From positions 1 to 19,936 of the forward strand of contig CABUCA010000040.1 of the NCBI GenBank assembly GCA_902489965.1: 19,936 bases of DNA. Reading direction: 5' to 3'. This DNA is from an uncultured Collinsella sp. (GTDB lineage Bacteria > Actinomycetota > Coriobacteriia > Coriobacteriales > Coriobacteriaceae). The notes beneath the pieces are model-generated. The model did not search any database. It saw only the letters and a program-made list of their open reading frames with translations, and had not been told where the DNA came from. Shown in pieces: positions 1-6,450 of the stretch. The position numbers were made by a program, and so were the translations under genes. Every line of letters begins with the position of its first letter. Within the stretch, counting starts at the first letter, position 1.

Positions 1-63
1 CCTCTTTCAAGGGCGCCCTCCGTAAACGTGTTTGAATTGTAGGCTAATGGCCACGTGCACTTG

Positions 64-561
64 CTAGCGCTCGCGAGCAACGATGAGCTGGTCCATCTCT
101 TCGACATGCACGCCAACGGAGCCCTTGATGCTCGAGAACTCAACAGAGTTGCACACCAAGATGGGAACCGTCACATCGTAGCCCTCGGCAGCAATTGCCT
201 CGCGATCGAACTCAATGAGCACATCGCCCTTATGGACGATGTCACCCACTTGCGCATGTACGGTAAAGTGCTTGCCCTCAAGCTGAACAGTGTCCAAACC
301 AACGTGGATGAGCACGTCCAAGCCATCGACCGTGTTAAGCGCAACAGCGTGTCCCGTGGGAAAAATGGCCTCGACCTTGGCGTCTGCCGGTGCAATCACA
401 CGCGTGCCGGTAGGCTGAATCGCCACGCCCTGGCCCAAAAGGCCGGTGGCAAATGTCTGGTCGTTTACCTCGGAAAGCGGAATGACGTCGCCCGAGATGG
501 GAGCATCCAGCGTAAGGACTCGACCACGCATACCAAAAGACCTTAGGACTTTAGTGAACAT
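64..561 (-). CDS. PTS system glucose-type IIA component (EIIA-Glc / Crr-like)
   Basis: A stand-alone 165-aa phosphocarrier of the PTS. EIIA accepts phosphate from HPr and passes it to an EIIB domain of a sugar permease; in some bacteria it also regulates other uptake systems. The sequence shows the family hallmarks: the N-terminal APISGDVIPL segment near residue 20, the GVAIQPTG block near 45-52, FPTGHAVAL with His71, and LIHVGLDTVQLEGKHF with the phospho-acceptor His86. These correspond to the His75/His90 pair of E. coli EIIA-Glc. Length matches the free-standing family. The ATG at 559-561 is preceded by a GAGGGGGAG ribosome-binding site. It lies 71 nt downstream of glmM on the same strand and is probably co-transcribed or served by a weak promoter in that gap. 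No EIIB or EIIC gene is in view, so the sugar is unknown. The family call is firm; the physiological partner is not. Confidence 0.92.
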   Translation of the reverse strand: MFTKVLRSFGMRGRVLTLDAPISGDVIPLSEVNDQTFATGLLGQGVAIQPTGTRVIAPADAKVEAIFPTGHAVALNTVDGLDVLIHVGLDTVQLEGKHFTVHAQVGDIVHKGDVLIEFDREAIAAEGYDVTVPILVCNSVEFSSIKGSVGVHVEEMDQLIVARER

Positions 562-590
562 GCTCCCCCTCGGACATACCGATCAATCAA

Positions 591-619
591 AATAACCTTA
601 ACAGTTTACCACTTGGCAA
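591..619 (-). promoter_or_regulatory. weak possible promoter for the EIIA gene
   Basis: On the minus strand a TTGCCA hexamer (614-619) is followed after 17 nt by GTTATT (591-596), 30 nt before the EIIA start. The -35 resembles the consensus but the -10 is poor (3 of 6), so transcription from glmM is equally likely. Confidence 0.25.
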
Positions 620-632
620 CGGTTTTTGACCA

Positions 633-1970
633 TTAGGGAAGTTCGCGCTTGACAACCTCGACGATGTCGTCGACAACGCGCTGGGTCAACTCATGCGTCT
701 CGGCCTCGGCCATCACGCGGACCAGCGGCTCGGTACCGCTCGGGCGCACCAGAATGCGGCCGCGGCCGTCAAGCTCCTTCTCGGCAGCAGCGACGGCATC
801 CCAGATGGGCTGGCAATCATCCAGACCAGCCTTGTTGTCGGAATGCACGTTGACGAGTACCTGCGGGTACTTCTTCATGATGCCGGCAAGATCGGTGAGG
901 GTACGACCGGTGCGCTTGAGCACGGCCAGCAGCTGCAGAGCCGTCACCAGACCGTCACCGGTGGTGTTGTGCTCCAGGAAGATGATGTGGCCGGACTGCT
1001 CGCCGCCGATGACGGCGCCATCCGCGAGCATACGCTCCAGAACGTAGCGATCGCCCACGGCGGTCTGAACCATTTCGAAGCCCTGCTCCTTCATAGCGAT
1101 GGAGAAGCCAAGGTTGCACATGACGGTCGAGACGATCTCGGAGTTGGCGAGCTTGCCGCGGGCGGCGAGGTCAGAACCGCAGATAGCCAGGATGTAGTCA
1201 CCGTCGATCTCATTGCCCTCACTGTCCACGAACAGTACGCGGTCGGCATCGCCATCGTGGGCCAGGCCAATGTCAGCATGGGTGCGCAGCACGAGCTCGC
1301 GCAGGGGCTCAAGGTGCGTGGAGCCACACTCAACGTTAATGTCAGTGCCGCAGTAATCGGTGTTGATGGCATGGACCGTGGCGCCCAGGCGCTGCAGCGC
1401 GGCGGGCGTGGTCTGGCAGGAAGCACCGTGACCGCAGTCGACGGCAACAACCAGGCCGTCGAGCTTAAGGCCGTCGAGCGTGCTGATGGCATGATCGACA
1501 TATGCCTTGCGGGCGTCCTTCATCTTGATGATGTGACCCACACCGGCGCCGGTCGGCAGCGTGTCGGCAGCCATGGCCTCCTCGGACATGACCCAGGCGC
1601 TGATCTCTTCCTCAACCGCGTCGGGAAGCTTCATGCCCTTGCGGCTAAAGAACTTGATGCCGTTGAACTCCGGCGGATTATGCGAAGCAGAAATGACGAT
1701 GCCGCCATCGAGCTCGTTTTGGACGGTGAGCAGCGCCACGGCCGGCGTAGGGATAACGCCGCAGCAGTGCGGGCGGCCGCCCTCGGCCATAATGCCGGCG
1801 GTCAGAGCACTCTCGAGCATGGTGCCCGAAAGACGCGTGTCGCGGCCGATGCAAATGTCCGGACCAAGGAACTTGGTCGCCGCACGGCCAAGGCGAAATG
1901 CGAGGTCGCACGAAAGGTCGGCGTTGGCGACGCCACGGACGCCGTCGGTACCGAAGATGTTCTGGGGCAT
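633..1970 (-). CDS. glmM: phosphoglucosamine mutase GlmM
   Basis: Converts glucosamine-6-phosphate to glucosamine-1-phosphate, the step before UDP-GlcNAc formation for peptidoglycan, in the cytoplasm. The 445-aa product starts MPQNIFGTDGVRG, typical of GlmM. The catalytic phosphoserine loop ISASHNP lies at 93-99 (Ser96), the metal-binding loop DGDADR at 239-244, and the C-terminal phosphate-binding loop RPSGTEPLVR at about 409-418, so all four phosphohexomutase domains are intact. The start is the ATG at 1968-1970, preceded by AAGGAG with 7 nt spacing. An in-frame TTG at 1986-1988 is rejected because its codons overlap that ribosome-binding site. The gene begins only about 46 nt after the rpsI terminator, so it depends on read-through or on a promoter inside or around rpsI. 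EIIA follows downstream. Confidence 0.98.
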   Translation of the reverse strand: MPQNIFGTDGVRGVANADLSCDLAFRLGRAATKFLGPDICIGRDTRLSGTMLESALTAGIMAEGGRPHCCGVIPTPAVALLTVQNELDGGIVISASHNPPEFNGIKFFSRKGMKLPDAVEEEISAWVMSEEAMAADTLPTGAGVGHIIKMKDARKAYVDHAISTLDGLKLDGLVVAVDCGHGASCQTTPAALQRLGATVHAINTDYCGTDINVECGSTHLEPLRELVLRTHADIGLAHDGDADRVLFVDSEGNEIDGDYILAICGSDLAARGKLANSEIVSTVMCNLGFSIAMKEQGFEMVQTAVGDRYVLERMLADGAVIGGEQSGHIIFLEHNTTGDGLVTALQLLAVLKRTGRTLTDLAGIMKKYPQVLVNVHSDNKAGLDDCQPIWDAVAAAEKELDGRGRILVRPSGTEPLVRVMAEAETHELTQRVVDDIVEVVKRELP

Positions 1971-2015
1971 AGGATCGCTCCTTCCCAAGTGGGCAAAACG
2001 CAGTCGCCCACCCTA

Positions 2016-2063
2016 GTCGAAAAAGAAAAGCGGGACCCGCCGAGCAATCGGCAGGCCCCGCTT
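2016..2063 (-). terminator. rho-independent terminator after rplM-rpsI
   Basis: On the minus strand a 16-bp stem (arms 2048-2063 and 2028-2043, two G-U pairs, 4-nt loop) is followed by a U-rich tract (about 2017-2027). It starts about 30 nt after the rpsI stop and ends the ribosomal-protein operon, before glmM. Confidence 0.92.
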
Positions 2064-2093
2064 GTACATTGTATCTCGTAAGGAGATAAAACC

Positions 2094-2489
<396 letters not shown>

Positions 2490-2491
2490 CT

Positions 2492-2935
2492 TTAAGCCTC
2501 CAGCTCAATCTTCGTGGGGTTCTGGGCAGCGTGCGGATGCTCGGCACCAGCGTAGACCTTAAGCTTGGTCATCTGGGCACGGCCGAGGGTGGTCTTGGGC
2601 AGCATGCCGCGAACGGCGCGCTCGATGACCTTCTCCGGGTGCTTCTCCATAGCCTGGCGGAAGCTCTCAGCCTTGAGGCCGCCGTTGTAGCCGCTGTGGC
2701 GATAATAGGTCTTCGTGTCGGCCTTGTTACCGGTAAGCTGGACCTTATCGGCGTTGATGACGACAACGAAGTCGCCGCAGTCGCTGTTGGGCGTGAACTG
2801 GGGCTTGTTCTTACCGCGCAGGATCATTGCGATCTGGGTGGCAAGACGGCCCAGGACAGCACCATCGGCGTCGACGAGAACCCAGTTGCGCTGGACCTCG
2901 CCCTGCTTGGCGTAGTGAGTCGATTTCGAAATCAC
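2492..2935 (-). CDS. rplM: 50S ribosomal protein L13
   Basis: Large-subunit ribosomal protein involved in early 50S assembly. The 147-aa sequence has the family blocks WVLVDADGAVLGRLA (about 18-32), GDFVVVINADKV (about 54-65), YYRHSGYNGGLK (about 77-88) and ERAVRGMLPKTTLGR (about 105-119), and ends in the YAGAEHPHAAQNP region, so it is complete. The start is a GTG at 2933-2935, supported by GGAGGAG 5 nt upstream. It is the first gene of the rplM-rpsI operon, with a promoter and a leader hairpin just upstream. Confidence 0.99.
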   Translation of the reverse strand: MISKSTHYAKQGEVQRNWVLVDADGAVLGRLATQIAMILRGKNKPQFTPNSDCGDFVVVINADKVQLTGNKADTKTYYRHSGYNGGLKAESFRQAMEKHPEKVIERAVRGMLPKTTLGRAQMTKLKVYAGAEHPHAAQNPTKIELEA

Positions 2936-2963
2936 TTAGACTCCTCCATGTACAGTACGTGTT

Positions 2964-2995
2964 GTTACAGAGATTCACGGGGCTCTGCAAGTAAC
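2964..2995 (-). promoter_or_regulatory. leader hairpin in the rplM 5' UTR
   Basis: Near the predicted 5' end of the rplM mRNA, GTTA pairs with TAAC and CAGAG pairs with CTCTG, with a 4-nt bulge on one side and a 10-nt loop. The position suits a ribosomal-protein autoregulatory leader like those known upstream of rplM in other phyla. I cannot confirm a match to the described L13 leader motif. Confidence 0.4.
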
Positions 2996-3001
2996 CCGTC
3001 C

Positions 3002-3029
3002 ATATTACCCCGCTCGCCGTACGAGTCAA
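3002..3029 (-). promoter_or_regulatory. promoter of the rplM-rpsI operon
   Basis: On the minus strand, TTGACT (3024-3029) and TAATAT (3002-3007) are separated by 16 nt. Transcription would start near 2995, giving a leader of about 60 nt that ends at the GGAGGAG site of rplM. Confidence 0.6.
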
Positions 3030-3129
3030 CAGGTATTTTGGCTCCGACCAGAGTTTCTGCACATGTCATCCACGAGCCATAATTTTTCCAGCTCTTTAGC
3101 TGTTGTCATTTTTTGAGGGTTCGCCGTCG

Positions 3130-4008
3130 TTAGCGCTCAACGAACTCTTGGATTTCCGCGAGCAGGCGCTTTGCCTCCTGACGGCCCTGGATATACAGGT
3201 CCAAAAGCTTTGCCGGATCGTGCTCGACATGGCCGACCTCGACCGGCTTTTGCGGAGCGACGACCAACGCACGGCCCTCGCGCTCATACTTCCACAGGTG
3301 CATGCGCTGGATGTTGTAACGGTCGTGGCGCGTCTCGATAGCCTCGAGCAGGTAGGGGTAGTCGGCATAACGCGCACGCGCGGCCGGCAAAAACTCGTAG
3401 GGTTTTTTCTCGTACGAGCGGTCCTGCGTGACGATGACGACCGCACGGTCGAAGCCCGCCTCCTCGAGCACATGCTCGATGGGGACCGAATCGGCCACGC
3501 CGCCGTCGACATATTTGTGCCCGTCAATCTCGACCGGCGGCGTCACCAGCGGCAGCGACGTCGAGGCGCGAACAGCGTCGAGGTCAAGTACGGCGCTTTT
3601 GACCGGCAGGTACGTGGCGGTTCCAAAGAGCATGTCCGTCGCGACGGCGTACATCTCGATGGGGCTCGCGTCGAACGTCTCGTTGTCAAAGGGATCCAGG
3701 CGGTCCTGGACATCGTTGAAAATAAAGTCGTAACCCACAATAGAGCCCGTGGACGCAAACGATGCGGCGCCCATGAAGCGGCTGTCGTTGCAGAAAGCCA
3801 GGTTGATGCGGTTGGCACGGCCGATCTGGTGCGACTTATAGTTCACGCCGTTGAGGGCGCCGGCCGATACACCGTAGACCGCCGGAATCTCGACGCCGGC
3901 CTCCATGAGGACGTCGAGCACGCCTGCGGTAAATTGCCCGCGAAAGCTACCGCCCTCCAGGACGAGCGCGACCTTGCCGGCGTTCTTTGCCTTATCTTCT
4001 GCAGTCAT
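3130..4008 (-). CDS. patatin-like phospholipase family protein
   Basis: A 292-aa serine lipase or acyl hydrolase with a Ser-Asp catalytic dyad. The oxyanion-hole loop is EGGSFRG (18-24), a small departure from the usual GGGxRG. The nucleophile elbow is GVSAG (46-50) with Ser48, and the dyad Asp is Asp168 in the DGG motif (168-170). There is no signal peptide or membrane segment, so it is probably cytoplasmic. Length and the C-terminal region after about residue 200 fit the bacterial YjjU-type patatin proteins, whose substrate is poorly defined. The start at 4006-4008 has AGGAGG 5-6 nt upstream. It is monocistronic: the rplM operon follows after 101 nt with its own promoter, and a tandem-repeat region lies upstream. 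Confidence 0.92.
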   Translation of the reverse strand: MTAEDKAKNAGKVALVLEGGSFRGQFTAGVLDVLMEAGVEIPAVYGVSAGALNGVNYKSHQIGRANRINLAFCNDSRFMGAASFASTGSIVGYDFIFNDVQDRLDPFDNETFDASPIEMYAVATDMLFGTATYLPVKSAVLDLDAVRASTSLPLVTPPVEIDGHKYVDGGVADSVPIEHVLEEAGFDRAVVIVTQDRSYEKKPYEFLPAARARYADYPYLLEAIETRHDRYNIQRMHLWKYEREGRALVVAPQKPVEVGHVEHDPAKLLDLYIQGRQEAKRLLAEIQEFVER

Positions 4009-4095
4009 GTTGACCTCCTGCGATTGCGTTTTGGCCTTCTTCTACCCAGTTTTGGGATGGAGGGCGCGCAGGTTTTTCAAGGCGGCAGGTGAAGC

Positions 4096-4243
4096 GGAAA
4101 GTGTGTCCCAGTTTGAGGCGAGATTCCGGGATGCGCTTTCCGCTTGGACCGCCGCTGGGAAAGCGCGTCCCGTTCTGAGCGCGGATTCCGGGATGAACTT
4201 TCCGCCTGGGCCGCCATTGGGAAAGCGCGCCCCACTCTGCGTC
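4096..4243. repeat. 62-bp tandem repeat, about 2.4 copies
   Basis: Two full units (4096-4157, 4158-4219) and a partial third (4220-4243) share an exact 62-nt spacing: GGAAAG recurs at 4096, 4158 and 4220, and GATTCCGGGATG at 4122 and 4184. Within a unit, CGGGATGCGCTTTCC faces GGGAAAGCGCGTCCCG as an imperfect inverted repeat, so each unit can fold into a hairpin. The rest of the 344-nt gap between patatin and ssrA holds the ssrA terminator and a T-arm-like fragment; I see no gene in it. Confidence 0.85.
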
Positions 4244-4278
4244 ACTGAGGCGTTTTCTTTACGCACGCGCCCTGCACA

Positions 4279-4295
4279 GAGTTCGATTCTCCGCG
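4279..4295 (+). repeat. inverted copy of the tmRNA T-arm (17 nt)
   Basis: GAGTTCGATTCTCCGCG on the plus strand is identical to the T-arm and start of the 3' acceptor strand of ssrA on the minus strand (complement at 4362-4378). The two form a perfect 17-bp inverted repeat around the ssrA terminator. It could be a decayed tRNA end or a remnant of an integrase attachment site. Confidence 0.6.
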
Positions 4296-4304
4296 GTACG
4301 GACT

Positions 4305-4344
4305 AGAAATAAAAAGGCAGGTAGATACGAATATCTACCTGCCT
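4305..4344 (-). terminator. rho-independent terminator of ssrA
   Basis: On the minus strand a perfect 13-bp stem (AGGCAGGTAGATA and its complement, 4332-4344 with 4315-4327) with a 4-nt TTCG loop is followed by TTTTATTT. It starts 8 nt after the tmRNA CCA end. Confidence 0.95.
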
Positions 4345-4352
4345 GTTGCTTA

Positions 4353-4716
4353 TGGTGGAGGCGCGGAGAATCGAACTCCGGTCCACGAAAGCCCCCTGAT
4401 TGGCATCTCCAAGCTCAGTCGCTGGTTTAGTCTCGGACGCTTTGCGCGCAGCGACACGCTCGCGGCATCCCAACCGGTTCGGTCTTAGCCCGCGCCATAC
4501 CGATTACGTGCGCGGGAGCATTCCCCTAAAATGACGTCGCGCCGGTGTCGGGGAAATCACCGGGTTGACGCGCCGCTATAAACTAAGCAGCGAGAGCCAT
4601 AGGCTCAAAAGAAGAGTTGTTGTCAATTCAATTTGACGGTACCCCTGTTTAACGAGGCGAGGAGACCTCGGCTTGCTTCCTCTCTCAGAGCTATCGTGTC
4701 GAAACCAGTCGCCCCC
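4353..4716 (-). ncRNA. ssrA: transfer-messenger RNA (tmRNA)
   Basis: Rescues stalled ribosomes by trans-translation with SmpB and tags the nascent chain for proteolysis. The 364-nt gene has a 7-bp acceptor stem (5' GGGGGCG, 4710-4716, with CGCCTCC before the encoded ACCA at 4353-4356) and a T-arm with loop TTCGATT. The tag frame runs from 4624 to 4583: D-N-N-S-S-F-E-P-M-A-L-A-A, then TAG. The ending ALAA is the typical protease signal, although a resume codon of GAC instead of an Ala codon is unusual. Both ends are defined by pairing. A promoter lies about 97-102 nt upstream, so a 5' leader is probably removed by RNase P, and a strong terminator follows. A hairpin (TTGGGC with GCCCAA, 4742-4759) lies in the leader. 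Confidence 0.98.
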
Positions 4717-4812
4717 GAATGTTGGGAAAGTCTGGATGGCATTGGGCACGAGCGCCCAACACCCGTCGACTTTTCAAGGAACATGCAGGGCGAGCCCCGC
4801 TTGTGGAGTGTT

Positions 4813-4821
4813 ATCTTACCA
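4813..4821 (-). promoter_or_regulatory. extended -10 promoter of ssrA
   Basis: On the minus strand TG-G-TAAGAT (the TAAGAT hexamer at 4813-4818) forms an extended -10 element without a good -35. Transcription would start near 4806, about 90 nt before the mature tmRNA 5' end. Confidence 0.5.
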
Positions 4822-4911
4822 CGTTCTGAAAGCGGACAGCTGTTCTATGCACGAGCTGTGAAGACCCCAATGTGCGCCGCACTTCGCACTTTTGCTACCG
4901 ATCGCGTCACG

Positions 4912-4946
4912 TATATTTTCGCCAAGCAAAATTGACCCGTCGAAAG
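4912..4946 (+). promoter_or_regulatory. promoter -10 and RBS of the 144-aa gene
   Basis: TATATT (4912-4917) is a good -10 element about 37 nt before the ATG at 4954. The -35 is unclear (TTTTGC at 16 nt or TTGCTA at 14 nt). The ribosome-binding site AAAGGA lies 5 nt before the start. The 237-nt gap to ssrA therefore holds two divergent promoters and no gene. Confidence 0.45.
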
Positions 4947-4953
4947 GACCGTT

Positions 4954-5388
4954 ATGGATACCAAGCAGCAACTTGTCAATGCCCTCGCAGGCCTGGGCTC
5001 AACCATTACCGAAGCTATGGATGTCATCGAAGGCTTTGTCCCCTGCGGACATCCCGCCCTCACGGTTTCGAACGCCCTTGTTGCGCTGGACGCTGACGAT
5101 GATGCAGCTCTCGCCCAGCAGCTTGAGACCGTCGAGGGCTTTATCGACCACGTGAGCGAAAACCGCGGCGTGGCCGCCTACCACGGCGTCGAGGTCGAGC
5201 TCGCGGGTCCCAAAGCCGATCTGCTCGCAGCAATCCGCGAGGTAGGCGCCCTCATGCAGACCGCAGGCGTCAAAAACACCCAGGTCAACGAGTGGGTCTA
5301 CCGCAGCCTGGCAGCACTCGACAGCTCCGACGAAAAGGCAGCCGAGCAGCTCGCAGAAAGTCCCGCCATTAAGGCCGAGCTTTTGTAA
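4954..5388 (+). CDS. hypothetical protein, 144 aa, acidic
   Basis: I do not recognise the family. The 144-aa product is rich in Ala, Leu, Asp and Glu, has no signal peptide or membrane segment, and looks all-helical, with heptad-like hydrophobic spacing around residues 1-28, 52-72 and 85-104. It has one Cys, in VPCGHP (about residue 31). The N-terminal and C-terminal halves each contain an L-x-A-L-D-[AS]-[DS]-D segment (NALVALDADDDAALAQQL and RSLAALDSSDEKAAEQL), which suggests an internal duplication of a helical-repeat unit. The start has AAAGGA 5 nt upstream and a TATATT box. It is monocistronic, divergent from ssrA, and convergent with the toxin-antitoxin operon across a shared hairpin. 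Codon use matches neighbouring genes, which supports a real gene of cytoplasmic location and unknown function. Confidence 0.75.
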   Translation: MDTKQQLVNALAGLGSTITEAMDVIEGFVPCGHPALTVSNALVALDADDDAALAQQLETVEGFIDHVSENRGVAAYHGVEVELAGPKADLLAAIREVGALMQTAGVKNTQVNEWVYRSLAALDSSDEKAAEQLAESPAIKAELL

Positions 5389-5397
5389 ATAGCAGAC

Positions 5398-5434
5398 GCG
5401 GGCCCCTTGGCGCATCGTCGTCCAAGAGGCCCGC
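5398..5434. terminator. bidirectional hairpin between convergent genes
   Basis: GCGGGCC-CCTTGG pairs with CCAAG-A-GGCCCGC around an 11-nt loop, in the 58-nt gap between the 144-aa gene (plus) and the PIN toxin gene (minus). Neither side has a good U-tract, so it may be a weak terminator or an mRNA 3'-end stabiliser. Confidence 0.5.
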
Positions 5435-5446
5435 AAACAGTTCGCG

Positions 5447-5962
5447 TCAACCGATAGCCGCGCCGCCACGTTCGGTCAAAGCCAGAATTGGCATCATTTG
5501 GCGCGGGGTCTTTGCTGCAAGATCGGCATGTTCGAGCAGCTTACGATCGTTGGTCACCAAGTAATCGACCTGCGCGCGCTTGCACGCGGCGAGCACCAAG
5601 TTGTCCTCGTAATCGCGATGGAGCGCTAAGTATTTGTCGGCCAGCCAAAGGTCCGACGCATCTGCGCCCACGGCCGTGGCGTTTTCGGTCATGTTCCGAA
5701 CAAACGCCAACGCCGCATCGCCAATTGCACGGGCAGATGCCTCGTCGAACGCTCCCCCGCTGGCAAGAACGCTGCGCTTCAGTTCGTGTTGGACAACGTA
5801 CAGCACGTCCTTGGCGATATGCACCGGAAAGAACAGCAATGCCCCCGCCTCCGTCGCCTGCCCAATAAACGCGCGTGCGGCAAGCGACTCGGCATGGTCG
5901 GCGCAAAACGAATCGACCCATACGTTGGCATCCACCATTATTTTGAGGGGAGCCCCGCTCAC
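5447..5962 (-). CDS. PIN-domain toxin (VapC-like endoribonuclease)
   Basis: Probable toxin of a type II toxin-antitoxin pair; PIN toxins cut RNA using a metal-binding acidic pocket. The 171-aa product has the first catalytic aspartate in MVDANVWVD (Asp11), then Asp120 in YEDNLVLAACKRA and Asp139 in YLVTNDRKLL, the usual C-terminal PIN signature. Glu60 or Asp52 could supply the remaining acid. The GTG start (5960-5962) overlaps the antitoxin stop as GTGA and has AAGGGGA 8-9 nt upstream; an ATG at 5936-5938 is possible but has no ribosome-binding site. Upstream in-frame sequence to 6163 lies inside the antitoxin gene and is rejected. It is slightly longer than typical VapC proteins. The domain is clear; toxicity is inferred from context. 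Confidence 0.85.
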   Translation of the reverse strand: MSGAPLKIMVDANVWVDSFCADHAESLAARAFIGQATEAGALLFFPVHIAKDVLYVVQHELKRSVLASGGAFDEASARAIGDAALAFVRNMTENATAVGADASDLWLADKYLALHRDYEDNLVLAACKRAQVDYLVTNDRKLLEHADLAAKTPRQMMPILALTERGGAAIG

Positions 5963-6312
5963 AAGATCATCCCCTTTTGGCGATAGCGCTCGTCCATGGC
6001 TTCGGAATAGATTGTGTCCCAATCGCGATCGTCGGATACAGGCGACGCAGCGATGCCCATATCTGCATAAAGCCGGTCTGCCGCTGCCCACGACGCGGCG
6101 AACGGAGTATCGGGCGCGACGGCCTGCTGCCGGTCGTCGACGGCCGCAAGCACTTCCTCGCACTGCCCGCCACCCTGCGCGACCTTGGCCACCACCTTTT
6201 TGATGAGCTCGGGCAGCGACCCGCCCGAAAGCCGCAGCGCCTCCTCGGCACGGTTCTTGACCTGGCGATCCACGCGAACGTTCACCTGCGCCATGCCGCT
6301 AACAGCACCCAT
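5959..6312 (-). CDS. RelB/DinJ-like antitoxin (ribbon-helix-helix N-terminus)
   Basis: Probable antitoxin and autorepressor for the PIN toxin encoded next, with which it overlaps by 4 nt. Within the 117-aa product, residues 7-45 (MAQVNVRVDRQVKNRAEEALRLSGGSLPELIKKVVAKVA) have the pattern of a RelB/DinJ ribbon-helix-helix domain: a short beta strand, then two helices. The acidic C-terminal half (WDTIYSEAMDERYRQKGM) is a plausible toxin-binding segment. The ATG at 6310-6312 is preceded by GAGG at 5 nt; the internal ATG at 6292-6294 would also give a full RHH domain but has no ribosome-binding site. The upstream promoter carries two copies of an 8-nt operator-like repeat. RelB/DinJ antitoxins usually pair with RelE/YafQ toxins, so pairing with PIN is less typical. 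Confidence 0.82.
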   Translation of the reverse strand: MGAVSGMAQVNVRVDRQVKNRAEEALRLSGGSLPELIKKVVAKVAQGGGQCEEVLAAVDDRQQAVAPDTPFAASWAAADRLYADMGIAASPVSDDRDWDTIYSEAMDERYRQKGMIL

Positions 6313-6343
6313 CTCAACCTCACCTTCGACTTTTGCTATCTAA

Positions 6344-6381
6344 GCTAGCACAACTATATATTTCTGCTAGCACATGGTCAA
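6344..6381 (-). promoter_or_regulatory. toxin-antitoxin promoter with repeated operator
   Basis: On the minus strand TTGACC (6376-6381) and TATAGT (6353-6358) are separated by exactly 17 nt. Two copies of GTGCTAGC (6366-6373 and 6344-6351), 22 nt apart and each containing the palindrome GCTAGC, flank the -10 element. This layout fits autorepression by the RHH antitoxin. Confidence 0.8.
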
Positions 6382-6382
6382 A

Positions 6383-6431
6383 CGCAAAAGGCCTGCATTC
6401 TGGCGGCTGCAACACCGCCCAAATGCAGGCC
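6383..6431 (-). terminator. terminator of the metal ATPase operon
   Basis: On the minus strand GGCCTGCATT (6422-6431) pairs with AATGCAGGCC (6390-6399), with further inner GGCGG/CCGCC pairing, and TTTTGCG follows. It lies 19 nt after the P-type ATPase stop and just upstream of the toxin-antitoxin promoter. Confidence 0.85.
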
Positions 6432-6450
6432 AAAAACTTAAGTAAAAGCG

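Noticed and set aside
1..63. Possible start of another minus-strand gene at the left edge (GGAGGG then TTG)
   Set aside because: Only about three codons would lie in the window, too little to support a call.
693..2081. 462-codon open frame on the plus strand
   Set aside because: It lies antisense to glmM and arises from GC-rich codon bias; it has no family resemblance, and the minus-strand frame has all GlmM motifs.
3086..3118. CAGCT/AGCTG hairpin followed by a T-run on the plus strand
   Set aside because: The stem is only 5 bp, the T-run is 5 nt away, and no plus-strand gene ends there.
4633..4935. 100-codon open frame on the plus strand
   Set aside because: It overlaps the 5' part of ssrA and its promoter; no ribosome-binding site or family.
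5963..6163. N-terminal extension of the PIN toxin
   Set aside because: It overlaps the antitoxin gene in another frame and is rich in Arg, Gly and Cys; the GTG at 5960-5962 with its ribosome-binding site is preferred.
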